The position numbers and the translations under genes were made by a program. This document shows positions 18,186 to 26,463 of a stretch of DNA of 41,720 bases, in pieces (position 1 is the stretch's first letter; each line of letters starts with the position of its first letter). This DNA is from Bacteroidales bacterium (GTDB taxonomy: Bacteria; Bacteroidota; Bacteroidia; Bacteroidales; JAFGXI01), in assembly GCA_026985625.1 (NCBI GenBank), contig JALSQC010000160.1, forward strand, positions 1 through 41,720, in the 5' to 3' direction. The notes beneath the pieces were generated by a model. That model made no database searches. It was not told the DNA's origin and saw only the letters and a list, made by a program, of their open reading frames with translations.

Positions 18186-18936
18186 CGTAGTAAGCTTTTA
18201 TTGACCCTACAAGTATTTTAGCTTCTATTAATATTGGAATTTTGCGTTTATCGTCAGATACCCAAACGGTCATATCCTCGCCTCCGCTAAAAATACTGCC
18301 TTCGATAAGCAAAACTGAGAATTTAGAGCAGTTAAATTCTTTATTTTCGCGAGTTGTTATTTTTTCTTTTCCAAGATAACGTATGTATAAATTGTATATT
18401 TTATTGTCGATAATCATTGTAAGCGGAATTTTATCGCCGTTTTTATATTTAGAAAAATCAAGGGTGCGAGCTTTATAAATCATCGAAAGGGCATCGAAAA
18501 TATTTTTTTTAATTTTTAGAGTATCTTTATGTAATGGTATTTTGGAATTTTCGCATTTTGTGTAAATCTGTTTTTTTGCGTAGTCAAAAATATAGCGATT
18601 GTTAACCGAATATCCTCCCTCGTATGAGTTGCGAACAAAAGCGATAGGTTGTAAAGTGTTTTTTTTGACTATGGACTCGTAAGTGTCACGAACTTTATAA
18701 AATAAATCATAAGATTTGTATGTTGTTCCGTAGCTACGAAACCAAAAATAATTTTTATTGTTTATGGTTTTATTCTCGACTTTAAAATATACTTTTCCGG
18801 CATTCATCCATATAAAACCTACATTATAGTATATCTCGTAATTTACTTTTTCGCCTACGTAAAACGGATATTTTTTTTGCGAAAATAAATTTGCTGTTGT
18901 TAAAAAAAATAATATTGTAAATAATAATGTTTTCAA
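18175..18936 (-). CDS. DUF3108 domain-containing exported protein
   Basis: A 253-residue protein with a signal peptide (residues 1-19, cleavage after LFS). The mature part is a predicted beta-sheet-rich fold opening with FYVGEKVNYEIYYNVGFIWMNAGKVYF, of which VGEKVNYEI and NAGK are typical of DUF3108, and continuing with DTYESIV, YIFDYAKKQI and a C-terminal TVWVSDDKRKIPILIEAKILVGSIKA, also characteristic. The family's role is unknown; members occur in the envelope of many Gram-negative bacteria. It is the last gene of a five-gene run and is six bases from the thiamine-binding gene. It overlaps the end of the convergent phosphatase gene by 11 bases. Confidence 0.85.
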   Translation of the reverse strand: MKTLLFTILFFLTTANLFSQKKYPFYVGEKVNYEIYYNVGFIWMNAGKVYFKVENKTINNKNYFWFRSYGTTYKSYDLFYKVRDTYESIVKKNTLQPIAFVRNSYEGGYSVNNRYIFDYAKKQIYTKCENSKIPLHKDTLKIKKNIFDALSMIYKARTLDFSKYKNGDKIPLTMIIDNKIYNLYIRYLGKEKITTRENKEFNCSKFSVLLIEGSIFSGGEDMTVWVSDDKRKIPILIEAKILVGSIKAYYVSG

Positions 18937-18942
18937 AAAAAA

Positions 18943-19257
18943 CTATGTTTTTACTTTTCCTATTTTATTTTCGATAGATTCTATTTTTTGAATCATTCGA
19001 TTATTTTTGCCTTTGCGTATATCCATTGTAAGAGTTGAATAAACCCTATCGGCAAACGGTTCGAGAACTAAATACGATTTTTCTACAATTTTAAGAGCTT
19101 CGCTAATAGTTTCGGTTTCGATTATTGTTCCCATTGGAGTTAATTTGTAGCTTACTCCGCTATTTCGTATCATATCAATAATTTTACTAACATACGGGCT
19201 TGAGCTACTGCCTTCTTTACTTGTGGGAAACATTGCAAATTCTAATAATACTGACAT
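18943..19257 (-). CDS. MTH1187-family thiamine-binding protein
   Basis: A 104-residue cytoplasmic ferredoxin-like-fold protein of the UPF0045/MTH1187/YqgV family. Landmarks are SVLLEFAMFPTSKEGSSSSPYVS at the start, SGVSYKLTPMGTIIE near residue 35, and FADRVYSTLTMDIRKG near residue 68; the conserved MFPT and TPMGT segments line the ligand pocket in known structures. Family members bind thiamine, but the biological role is poorly defined. No signal peptide is present, which sets it apart from its exported neighbours. Gaps to neighbours are four and six bases, so it is probably co-transcribed. No riboswitch-like structure was noticed nearby. Confidence 0.88.
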   Translation of the reverse strand: MSVLLEFAMFPTSKEGSSSSPYVSKIIDMIRNSGVSYKLTPMGTIIETETISEALKIVEKSYLVLEPFADRVYSTLTMDIRKGKNNRMIQKIESIENKIGKVKT

Positions 19258-19261
19258 TTTT

Positions 19262-20071
19262 TTATATTAAAATTAATATTTTTTGGTTAAATGCTTTTAC
19301 TTTTTCAAAAAACGATAAGTTTTTGTTTTTATATTCTTGCAAATAATATTTTGCTTGATTAATAGCTTTGTTTTTTCTATAATATTTCTCGGCTTTAAAT
19401 AATACGTATTTTTGTTGCTTTTCTGACAGATAATCGATTAATTTTTTTTGTGCGTGAGTTTTTTCGAATGCTATTAATGGTAATATTTTTTTATTTTTTA
19501 TTTTTATTGTATTAAAAAACTCCCACTGGTGTAACCAAAACGGATAATCATTAGATATTGTTTTATAAAAATTAGAGTATTTTATAATTTTTTTGTTTAA
19601 TTTTTTTTGGTTTAGTTTTATTGTTGCTTGTAAAAAAACAAGCATATTGTTTGAAAAATTATTAGTTGTTTTTTTTCTGAGGTTATATATTTCGATAATT
19701 TTATTTTTTTTGATATTTAATTTATAGCATGCATCAAAAAACATTTGTTTTGCTAATAAATCGTAAGTTTTATCAGCAAACAAAAATTGTTGTCGCAATA
19801 TAGATATTGCACTATTGCCGTAGTCGTTGTTTAAATTATACGATTTTGCAAGTTCTATAAAAAATTCTGATGCCCGGGTTTTATTTATTTTGTTATTGTA
19901 AATAATACTGTCGGCAATAAGCTCGGCATTTCTGTAATTATCGGCAGCTAAATATTTGTTTTGTTGTATAAAAATAAGTTTTAAATATTCGGTTTCGACT
20001 TTTAAACTGTTTTGTGAAAATAAAAAAGTCGAAAAAAATAAGCTTAATAAAATAAATATATATCTCATCAT
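19262..20071 (-). CDS. Exported helical protein of unknown function
   Basis: I do not recognise this 269-residue protein. It has a signal peptide (residues ~1-19, MMRYIFILLSLFFSTFLFS, cleavage before QNS). The rest is Lys-rich and nearly all helical, with repeated motifs such as NYRNAELIADSIIYNNK, AKSYNLNNDYGNSAISILRQQ and AEKYYRKNKAINQAKYYLQEY, which look like degenerate TPR-type helical hairpins. A periplasmic scaffold role would fit, but that is inference from pattern only. It sits between an unknown exported protein (five-base gap) and the thiamine-binding gene (four-base gap) in a five-gene run. Confidence 0.75.
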   Translation of the reverse strand: MMRYIFILLSLFFSTFLFSQNSLKVETEYLKLIFIQQNKYLAADNYRNAELIADSIIYNNKINKTRASEFFIELAKSYNLNNDYGNSAISILRQQFLFADKTYDLLAKQMFFDACYKLNIKKNKIIEIYNLRKKTTNNFSNNMLVFLQATIKLNQKKLNKKIIKYSNFYKTISNDYPFWLHQWEFFNTIKIKNKKILPLIAFEKTHAQKKLIDYLSEKQQKYVLFKAEKYYRKNKAINQAKYYLQEYKNKNLSFFEKVKAFNQKILILI

Positions 20072-20076
20072 ATATT

Positions 20077-20664
20077 TTAAAATTTTACAGATAACCCTAA
20101 AGCGGGCGAGAATTTAATGTTAGACGATAAATTTTGTTCAAGTTTTAATTTTATACCATATTTATAACGAATCATATTTTGTTTTTTTTGTAGTTTATAT
20201 TGTCCGTGAATCCAATCGTATAAATAAGTCGAAAAAATTGTAACCATAGAAGCAACAACAACAACATCGGATTTTTTTACCGACCAATCTTCTGTAATTT
20301 GAATATTATTTGTATTATCTTTTGAGTTTATTAATCCGCTATACCATTTATCGCCACGGGCTTTACTGGAAAAGTAAGAAGCCCCAAGTCCTATATACGA
20401 GGCCGTTCGCAATGTTAATAACGTATAGGCTGTTTTGTTTTCTTTTGCTTTAAAATGGACATATCCGGGAACAATTATTGCATACATCATATCTTTCATT
20501 CGCAGGTTTTGCGATAAAAGTTGAAATTCGTTAAAACTCATTGTCGATGGTATTTTTGGCGAGGTTATATTATCGTCTTTTTTTATATTATATAAGTCTA
20601 TATCCTGCGAAAATACCATGCTTTTTACAAGTATAAGAGATAATATTATTAATATTTTTTTCAT
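20077..20664 (-). CDS. Exported protein of unknown function
   Basis: A 195-residue protein with a signal peptide (residues 1-19, cleavage after MVFS). The middle part contains two hydrophobic stretches (AYTLLTLRTASYIGLGASYF and SDVVVVASMVTIFSTYLYDWIHG) joined by a polar loop, and the C-terminus reads as two or three beta strands ending in aromatic Phe (FSPALGLSVKF). The pattern MKDMMYAIIVPGYVHFKAKENKTAYT resembles small Bacteroidota envelope proteins of the DUF5683 kind, where a pre-membrane 'PGxxHF' segment occurs, but I would not assign the family firmly. Its ATG overlaps the stop of the Ig-like lipoprotein gene (ATGA), so the two are translationally coupled. Confidence 0.7.
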   Translation of the reverse strand: MKKILIILSLILVKSMVFSQDIDLYNIKKDDNITSPKIPSTMSFNEFQLLSQNLRMKDMMYAIIVPGYVHFKAKENKTAYTLLTLRTASYIGLGASYFSSKARGDKWYSGLINSKDNTNNIQITEDWSVKKSDVVVVASMVTIFSTYLYDWIHGQYKLQKKQNMIRYKYGIKLKLEQNLSSNIKFSPALGLSVKF

Positions 20665-22412
20665 AATTCAAAAGTTTCTTCTACGTCCCAATTTGCTCTA
20701 ATGTTTATTTCTTTATCAAAAAATTTAATTCTCTCGGGTTGTATTTTATTTTTGTAGTTACCTGTATCCCATTTTTTATTATTGTTTGAATCAAATATTG
20801 CTTTTAAATAATATTTTCCGGGTTTTAAATATAAAAAATTAAAACTATTATTAGTGTTTGTAAAATATATTTTTACAATATTTTTTTTAGAATCTAACAG
20901 TTGCAAAATAATATTTTTGTTGTTTATAGAGTCTAACGTAATTTTTAAATTACCGTAATCGGAAAATTTTGTTACAGAAAAGTATATAGTGTTTGATTTG
21001 TTACAAACATTATAAATGCTGCAAAAACAACTATCGTTTATAACTAATTTGTAATTTCCTGATTCTTCCCATTTATTTTTTAAAACAATTTTTTGTTTGT
21101 TTAAGCTATCCTCAAATATTTTAGGATTTATTTTTATAAAACTTGTATCTTTTTTTTGATAAAGATATATTTTGTTTATTTTTTTTTGTTTAATAGGAGT
21201 ATTTAAAGATATATTAATGTTTTTATAAATATCTAAAATACCTTTGTTTTTTACATTGATAGAAAAACTTGTTTTTGATAAATTATTATTGAATTTTTGT
21301 TCGCCGTTTTTTAAATAAGTTGGTTTTGTTAGTTCAAAAGTATCGGTTTTTAATGTTATTTTTTGTAACGAGTCGGTAATTTCATGTTTTATTAATAAGT
21401 GTATTGTGTCGGCATTATATGCCAAACTATCGGTAATCCATACGTTTAAGGTATCGTTTGTTGCATTTGTGTCTATTATAAAGCAATTTTTGTTAGAGTT
21501 ATTTAATAGTTTTATTAGAGGTGTAGTTTTTAAGGTTTTATTAAAAATTAAAATTAATTTTTCTTTTGATACTCGTTTTGCAGATACTAAAAATTGTTTT
21601 TTTTGATTCTCATTAAACAAAAACATCTTTATATTGTTTGGTAAATATTTGTTTAATTTAAATACAACAATGCTATCGTTTTGTAAGGTATCGGTTTTTA
21701 TTGTGTCGATTTTTTCGATAATTTTAATATCCGGTTTTATAAGTGTATCGCTAAATGCAATATTTTCTGAAGGCGAATCAAAAATAAAATTACTGTTTTT
21801 ATCGTCTAATGCAAAAATCATATAATTTGATTTTGCAATGTTTGTAAACTCAAAATTACCTGTTTTATTGGTTTTTGTTATATAGTATGGTTTTTGTTTT
21901 AAAGGCATTGTGTCGTTTGTATTTTTATATAAAAACACAAAAATATTTTTTGCAGGAGTTAAGTCAAAAGCATTTAAAATTTGCCCCGATATTTTTAGCG
22001 AGTCTATAATATTACCTGTAGAAAAAACAAATTTAAAATTTGATTTTGGATTTCCTTCGTTTATATCAACAATTGCATCGTTAAAATTAAAAGTATATGT
22101 TGTATTTTTTTGCAAACTGTCTTTTATACTTATTATTAAACTCTTATTTTTTATTTTAACATCAGGTTTTTTGTTTAACGGTGGCGATATAATTAAATTT
22201 TTATTTAAATTTTTTAGTTTAATATATTCATCAAAATCTATTTTAATTTTTTTATCGTTAAAATTTACCGATTCGTTTTTAGGATAAGAACTTATAACAA
22301 CAGGAGCTTGTGTGTCTTTTGGCCCTCCCGATGGAGCTCCTACGTTTGCACAATCAATAAAAATAAATATTGATATAAAAAATAAAAAATATTTAAAAAA
22401 ATATTTTATCAT
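20661..22412 (-). CDS. Ig-like domain lipoprotein (SbsA-type Ig)
   Basis: A 583-residue lipoprotein. I chose the ATG at 22410-22412 because it begins directly with a hydrophobic signal (MIKYFFKYFLFFISIF) ending in a Cys (IDCANVGAPSGGPKD). The CANxGxPxGGPKDxxxP opening is characteristic of a Bacteroidota lipoprotein family with SbsA-type Ig-like domains. The longer reading from 22487 would run into glpD and lacks a normal signal. An Ig-like domain follows (PVVISSYPKNESVNFNDKKIKIDFDEYI ..., landmarks SYPKN and FDEYI), then further beta-rich repeats. Asp at the -1 lipobox position is unusual. First gene of the five-gene run; the next gene overlaps by ATGA. Function unknown, probably envelope-associated. 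Confidence 0.82.
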   Translation of the reverse strand: MIKYFFKYFLFFISIFIFIDCANVGAPSGGPKDTQAPVVISSYPKNESVNFNDKKIKIDFDEYIKLKNLNKNLIISPPLNKKPDVKIKNKSLIISIKDSLQKNTTYTFNFNDAIVDINEGNPKSNFKFVFSTGNIIDSLKISGQILNAFDLTPAKNIFVFLYKNTNDTMPLKQKPYYITKTNKTGNFEFTNIAKSNYMIFALDDKNSNFIFDSPSENIAFSDTLIKPDIKIIEKIDTIKTDTLQNDSIVVFKLNKYLPNNIKMFLFNENQKKQFLVSAKRVSKEKLILIFNKTLKTTPLIKLLNNSNKNCFIIDTNATNDTLNVWITDSLAYNADTIHLLIKHEITDSLQKITLKTDTFELTKPTYLKNGEQKFNNNLSKTSFSINVKNKGILDIYKNINISLNTPIKQKKINKIYLYQKKDTSFIKINPKIFEDSLNKQKIVLKNKWEESGNYKLVINDSCFCSIYNVCNKSNTIYFSVTKFSDYGNLKITLDSINNKNIILQLLDSKKNIVKIYFTNTNNSFNFLYLKPGKYYLKAIFDSNNNKKWDTGNYKNKIQPERIKFFDKEINIRANWDVEETFEL

Positions 22413-22460
22413 CTGTAAAATATATAATTTTATAAAATTAATTACAAAGAAAAAAAATAT

Positions 22461-24137
22461 ATGAACAAAGATATAAGTTTCTCGCAATTAAATAGAAACA
22501 TTTTTATTGATTCGGCAAAAAATAATTATTTTGATTTATTAATCATAGGAGGAGGAATAACAGGAGCAGGCATTGCCCTTGATGCTACAACACGTGGACT
22601 AAAAACAATATTAATAGAAAAACAAGATTTTGCCGAAGGAACAAGCTCCCGTTCTACAAAACTTGTTCACGGAGGATTGCGATATTTGCAAAATTACGAG
22701 TTTAAACTTGTTCGCGAGGTTGGTCGCGAAAGGGAGATTGTTTATAATAATGCATCGCATATAGTTCGCCCGCAGAAAATGATGTTGCCTATTATTAAAA
22801 ACGGGTCGATTAATAGGTTTCTCGGATTTGTAGGTCTTACAATGTATGATTATTTAGCCGGAGTAAGAAAAAAAGAACGTAAAAAAGTATTATCGAAAGA
22901 AGAAACTTTAAAACAAGAAAAACTTTTAAATAAAGATATTTTAAAAAGCAGTATTCTTTATTACGAATATAAAACCAACGATTCGCGATTAACAATTGAG
23001 GTTCTTAAAAAAGCTTTTGAATATAATGCAACGTTATTAAATTATGTAAAAGCCGAGAACTTTATATATAAAAATAATAAAATTACAGGTGTAACGGCAA
23101 AAGACATATTAACCGATAATACTTTTGATATATCGGCTAAGTATATTGTTAATGCAACAGGACCTTGGGTTGACGATTTACGCAAAGCCGATAAATCGAT
23201 AAACGAACACAGTATACAATTAACAAAAGGAATACATTTAACCGTATCTCGCGAAAGATTTAAAATTTCTAATGCAATATATTTTGACAATTGCGATAAA
23301 CGAATGATATTTGTTATTCCTCGTGATAATAGTGTTTATATAGGAACAACCGACACTTTTTACAATGACGAAAAAGAAAATCCAAAAATTAATATTTCCG
23401 ATATTAATTATTTATTAGATGCTGTAAATAAAATGTTTCCGTTGGTAAAATTAACAATTAATGATATTAGCTCGGCGTGGGCAGGTTTAAGACCTCTTAT
23501 AAAAAAACAAGGAAAAAAGCCATCGGAACTTTCGCGTAAAGACGAAATATTTATTTCGCCGTCGGGATTAATTTCAATAGCAGGAGGAAAACTTACAGGA
23601 TACCGATTAATGGCAAAAAAAATTGTTGATAAAATTTTTGACTATATACAAAAAGATAATGATAACAAATTTGTTGAATGTAAAACTAAAAATTTAAAAT
23701 TATCGGGAGGTGAGTTTAATTTTGATACCCACGGTTTTAAACTTATAGAACTTGCCGAATCGAAATTTTACGATGCTCAACAACTAAATTTGTCGGTAAA
23801 AGATTCTGATAAACTTTTTTTTAGATACGGAACAAATTACGATAAAATAATAGAAAAAGCCTACGAATTACGTTCGGCAAACGAAACATCAAATTTGTGG
23901 TTAAAAGCAGAGTTGTGGTATTGTATTAATTATGAGATGATAAATAATTTATCGGATTTTTTTATTCGCCGAACAGGAATGATTTTTTTTGAATATGATA
24001 ATATTAAAAATCTTATAAATCCTACCGCCGATTATATGCAAAAGATATTAGGTTGGGATAATAAAACAAAAGAAAAAAAAATATCGGATTTTAAAGCAAA
24101 ATATTTAAGTGTTAAAAATTTTTTTACGAAAAATTAA
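22461..24137 (+). CDS. glpD: Glycerol-3-phosphate dehydrogenase (FAD, GlpD-type)
   Basis: Oxidises sn-glycerol-3-phosphate to dihydroxyacetone phosphate and passes electrons to the quinone pool. The 558-residue protein carries the FAD dinucleotide-binding motif (DLLIIGGGITGAGIALDATTRG, near residue 26) and the GlpD signature EGTSSRSTKLVHGGLRYLQNYEF near residue 56, then IVNATGPWVDDLRK and GLRPLI...LISIAGGKLTGYR for the FAD/substrate domain, and a C-terminal helical domain. Divergent from the Ig-like lipoprotein gene, whose promoter appears to overlap the glpD start. No glycerol transporter or kinase gene is nearby. It is followed by glnN with no visible terminator, but the 129-base gap and glnN's own promoter suggest separate transcription. 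Confidence 0.95.
   Translation: MNKDISFSQLNRNIFIDSAKNNYFDLLIIGGGITGAGIALDATTRGLKTILIEKQDFAEGTSSRSTKLVHGGLRYLQNYEFKLVREVGREREIVYNNASHIVRPQKMMLPIIKNGSINRFLGFVGLTMYDYLAGVRKKERKKVLSKEETLKQEKLLNKDILKSSILYYEYKTNDSRLTIEVLKKAFEYNATLLNYVKAENFIYKNNKITGVTAKDILTDNTFDISAKYIVNATGPWVDDLRKADKSINEHSIQLTKGIHLTVSRERFKISNAIYFDNCDKRMIFVIPRDNSVYIGTTDTFYNDEKENPKINISDINYLLDAVNKMFPLVKLTINDISSAWAGLRPLIKKQGKKPSELSRKDEIFISPSGLISIAGGKLTGYRLMAKKIVDKIFDYIQKDNDNKFVECKTKNLKLSGGEFNFDTHGFKLIELAESKFYDAQQLNLSVKDSDKLFFRYGTNYDKIIEKAYELRSANETSNLWLKAELWYCINYEMINNLSDFFIRRTGMIFFEYDNIKNLINPTADYMQKILGWDNKTKEKKISDFKAKYLSVKNFFTKN
22466..22473 (-). promoter_or_regulatory. Candidate -7 element of the Ig-like lipoprotein operon
   Basis: The minus strand reads TATCTTTG, a perfect TAnnTTTG match, within the first codons of glpD. 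It would start transcripts near 22459, a 47-base leader to the chosen start at 22412. There is no clear TTG at the proper spacing. Confidence 0.35.
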
Positions 24138-24215
24138 TGCAATGTAATAAAAAACACGGGGGTTAATTACAAAAAAGATATGTTTTTTTTGATTTTGTTT
24201 AAAAATTAAGGGGGT

Positions 24216-24235
24216 GTATTAAATTTTTTTAATAC
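24216..24235 (+). promoter_or_regulatory. Inverted repeat at the glnN promoter (candidate operator)
   Basis: GTATTAAA (24216-24223), four T's, then TTTAATAC (24228-24235) form a perfect palindrome with 8-base arms. Its right arm overlaps the first three bases of the -7 box at 24233-24240, the position where a bound regulator would block or modulate RNA polymerase. The small low-GC arms and lack of a following T-tract argue against a terminator. Confidence 0.45.
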
Positions 24236-24240
24236 TTTTG
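24233..24240 (+). promoter_or_regulatory. -7 promoter element of glnN
   Basis: TACTTTTG matches TAnnTTTG perfectly, 26 bases before the glnN ATG at 24267, giving a leader of about 20 bases. No TTG lies at -33; a GTG at 24214-24216 is near that position, so an activator may be needed. Confidence 0.5.
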
Positions 24241-24266
24241 CGTGAATTTATAAAAATTTAAAAAAA

Positions 24267-26453
24267 ATGAATTTTAGACAACAAGCTATAACCGAAATAT
24301 CGAAACGAACATTTTCGAAATTTGATATACCTGAGAAAAAAACATCAGATTATTTTGCATCAGAAGTTTTTACACGCAAAAAAATGCAAGAATATCTTTC
24401 GAAAGAAGCATACGAAAATATTATATCGGCAATTGATTACGGTAAAAAAATTAATCGCAGAATATCAAACCAAATAGCTTTAGGAATGAAAGCTTGGGCT
24501 TTAGAAAAAGGTGTTACTCATTACACTCATTGGTTTCATCCGTTAAACGGAGCTACAGCCGAAAAACACGATTCGTTTTTTGAACCGACAAACGACGGTG
24601 GTGCAATTGAACGTTTCGACGGAGATATGCTAATTCAGCAAGAACCTGACGCGTCGAGTTTTCCTAACGGAGGAATACGAAATACTTTTGAGGCTCGCGG
24701 TTATACGGCTTGGGACCCGTCATCGCCGGCATTCATTATGGGAAAAACCCTTTGTATTCCTACAATATTTATATCATATACAGGCGAAGCGTTAGATTAT
24801 AAAACACCCCTGTTAAAAGCTCTTAATTTATTAGATACCGAAGCTACAAAAACCTGCAATCTTTTTGATAAGAATGTAACAAAAGTTATATCAACATTAG
24901 GTTGGGAACAAGAATATTTTTTAATTGATAAAGCCTTATATTTATCGCGTCCCGATTTGGTTTTAGCAGGACGAACACTTATGGGACACGCCTCGGCAAA
25001 AGATCAACAATTAGAGGATCATTATTTTGGTTCTATTCCCGATAGAGTTGCAAACTTTATGCGAGAATTCGAATACGAAGCTCTAAAATTAGGTATTCCG
25101 GTAAAAACACGACACAACGAGGTTGCTCCTAATCAATACGAGTGTGCTCCTGTTTTTGAAGAAACTAATCTTGCTGTTGACCATAATCAACTTATTATGG
25201 AGCTAATTTCTAAAATTGCAAATAAACATAATTTAAAAGCTCTTTTTCACGAGAAACCTTTTGCGGGAATTAACGGTTCCGGAAAACATAACAATTGGTC
25301 GTTAATGACAAACACGGGTGTTAATCTTTTAAAACCGGGCAAAAATCCAAAATCTAATTTACAGTTTTTAACTTTTTTAGTAAATACAATAAAAGCTGTT
25401 TATGATAATGCCGATATTTTACGAGCAAGTATAGTATCTCCGGGTAACGAATACCGTCTTGGAGCAAGCGAAGCTCCTCCTTCTATAATATCGGTATTTT
25501 TAGGGAAACATCTTACCGATGTTTTAAATGATATAGAAAAAAAAGTTACCGATACCAAAATGACTCCCGAAACCAAAACAGAGTTAAAATTAAATATAGG
25601 AAAAATTCCCGAGATACTTTTAGACAATACCGATAGAAATCGCACATCGCCTTTTGCTTTTACAGGAAACCGTTTTGAGTTTAGAGCTGTTGGTTCGTCG
25701 GCAAATTGTGCAGCTCCTATGATAACGCTTAATACTGCAGTTGCAAATCAATTAAAAATTTTTAATAATAAAGTAAATGAGTTAATATCAAAAGGTATAA
25801 AAAAAGACGAAGCCATTTTTAATATACTTAAAGAAATAATTATTGAATCGAAAAAAATAAGATTCGAGGGTAACGGTTATGGACAAGAATGGATAAATAA
25901 AGCAAGAAAAATAGGATTATCGAATATAAAAGAAATGCCCGATGCCATAAAAGCCTATATATCAAAAGAATCGATTAAATTATTTGTTGATAATAAAATT
26001 TTTACAAAACGCGAATTAGAAGCTCGATACGAGATACGACAAGAAATTTATATTAAAAAAATTCAAATAGAATCAAGAACTTTAGGCGATTTGGCTATAA
26101 ATCATATTATACCTATAGCTTTAAAATATCAAAATTTATTGGTAAATAATGTTCAAGGATTAAAAAATATTTTATCGGATACAGAGTTTCAAGAAACTGC
26201 AATATCACAAATAGAATCAATAAAAAAAATATCAAAACATATACACGAAATTCGTATTTTGGTTAAAGAAATGGTTGATAACAGAAAAGTGGCAAATTCA
26301 AGCAAAAACTTATCGGATAAAATAGAAAAATATAAAAATAATGTTAAACCGTATTTAGAAAAAATAAGATATAATATAGATAAACTTGAGCTTATTGTTG
26401 ATAACGAGATTTGGCCTTTACCAAAATATCGCGAACTTTTGTTTTTACTATAA
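24267..26453 (+). CDS. glnN: Glutamine synthetase type III (GlnN)
   Basis: Makes glutamine from glutamate, ammonia and ATP. The 728-residue length is that of the type III enzyme, the main form in Bacteroidota, rather than ~450 (type I). Landmarks in order: THYTHWFHPLNGATAEKHDSF near residue 80, SSFPNGGIRNTFEARGYTAWDPSSP near residue 130, WEQEYFLIDKALYLSRPDL near residue 212, NGSGKHNNWSLMTNTG near residue 336, GNEYRLGASEAPPSIISV near residue 392, and NRTSPFAFTGNRFEFRAVGSS near residue 460. A helical C-terminal ~200 residues follows. The upstream palindrome at the -7 box suggests nitrogen-dependent control. No other nitrogen genes (amtB, glnB) are in the window. The gene converges with the TlpA-like gene with a 10-base gap and no terminator seen. 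Confidence 0.96.
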   Translation: MNFRQQAITEISKRTFSKFDIPEKKTSDYFASEVFTRKKMQEYLSKEAYENIISAIDYGKKINRRISNQIALGMKAWALEKGVTHYTHWFHPLNGATAEKHDSFFEPTNDGGAIERFDGDMLIQQEPDASSFPNGGIRNTFEARGYTAWDPSSPAFIMGKTLCIPTIFISYTGEALDYKTPLLKALNLLDTEATKTCNLFDKNVTKVISTLGWEQEYFLIDKALYLSRPDLVLAGRTLMGHASAKDQQLEDHYFGSIPDRVANFMREFEYEALKLGIPVKTRHNEVAPNQYECAPVFEETNLAVDHNQLIMELISKIANKHNLKALFHEKPFAGINGSGKHNNWSLMTNTGVNLLKPGKNPKSNLQFLTFLVNTIKAVYDNADILRASIVSPGNEYRLGASEAPPSIISVFLGKHLTDVLNDIEKKVTDTKMTPETKTELKLNIGKIPEILLDNTDRNRTSPFAFTGNRFEFRAVGSSANCAAPMITLNTAVANQLKIFNNKVNELISKGIKKDEAIFNILKEIIIESKKIRFEGNGYGQEWINKARKIGLSNIKEMPDAIKAYISKESIKLFVDNKIFTKRELEARYEIRQEIYIKKIQIESRTLGDLAINHIIPIALKYQNLLVNNVQGLKNILSDTEFQETAISQIESIKKISKHIHEIRILVKEMVDNRKVANSSKNLSDKIEKYKNNVKPYLEKIRYNIDKLELIVDNEIWPLPKYRELLFLL

Positions 26454-26463
26454 TTTTAAAAGT

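Noticed and set aside
24138..24215. Possible terminator or RNA element after glpD
   Set aside because: The GGGGG and AT-rich stretches form no convincing stem with a T-tract.
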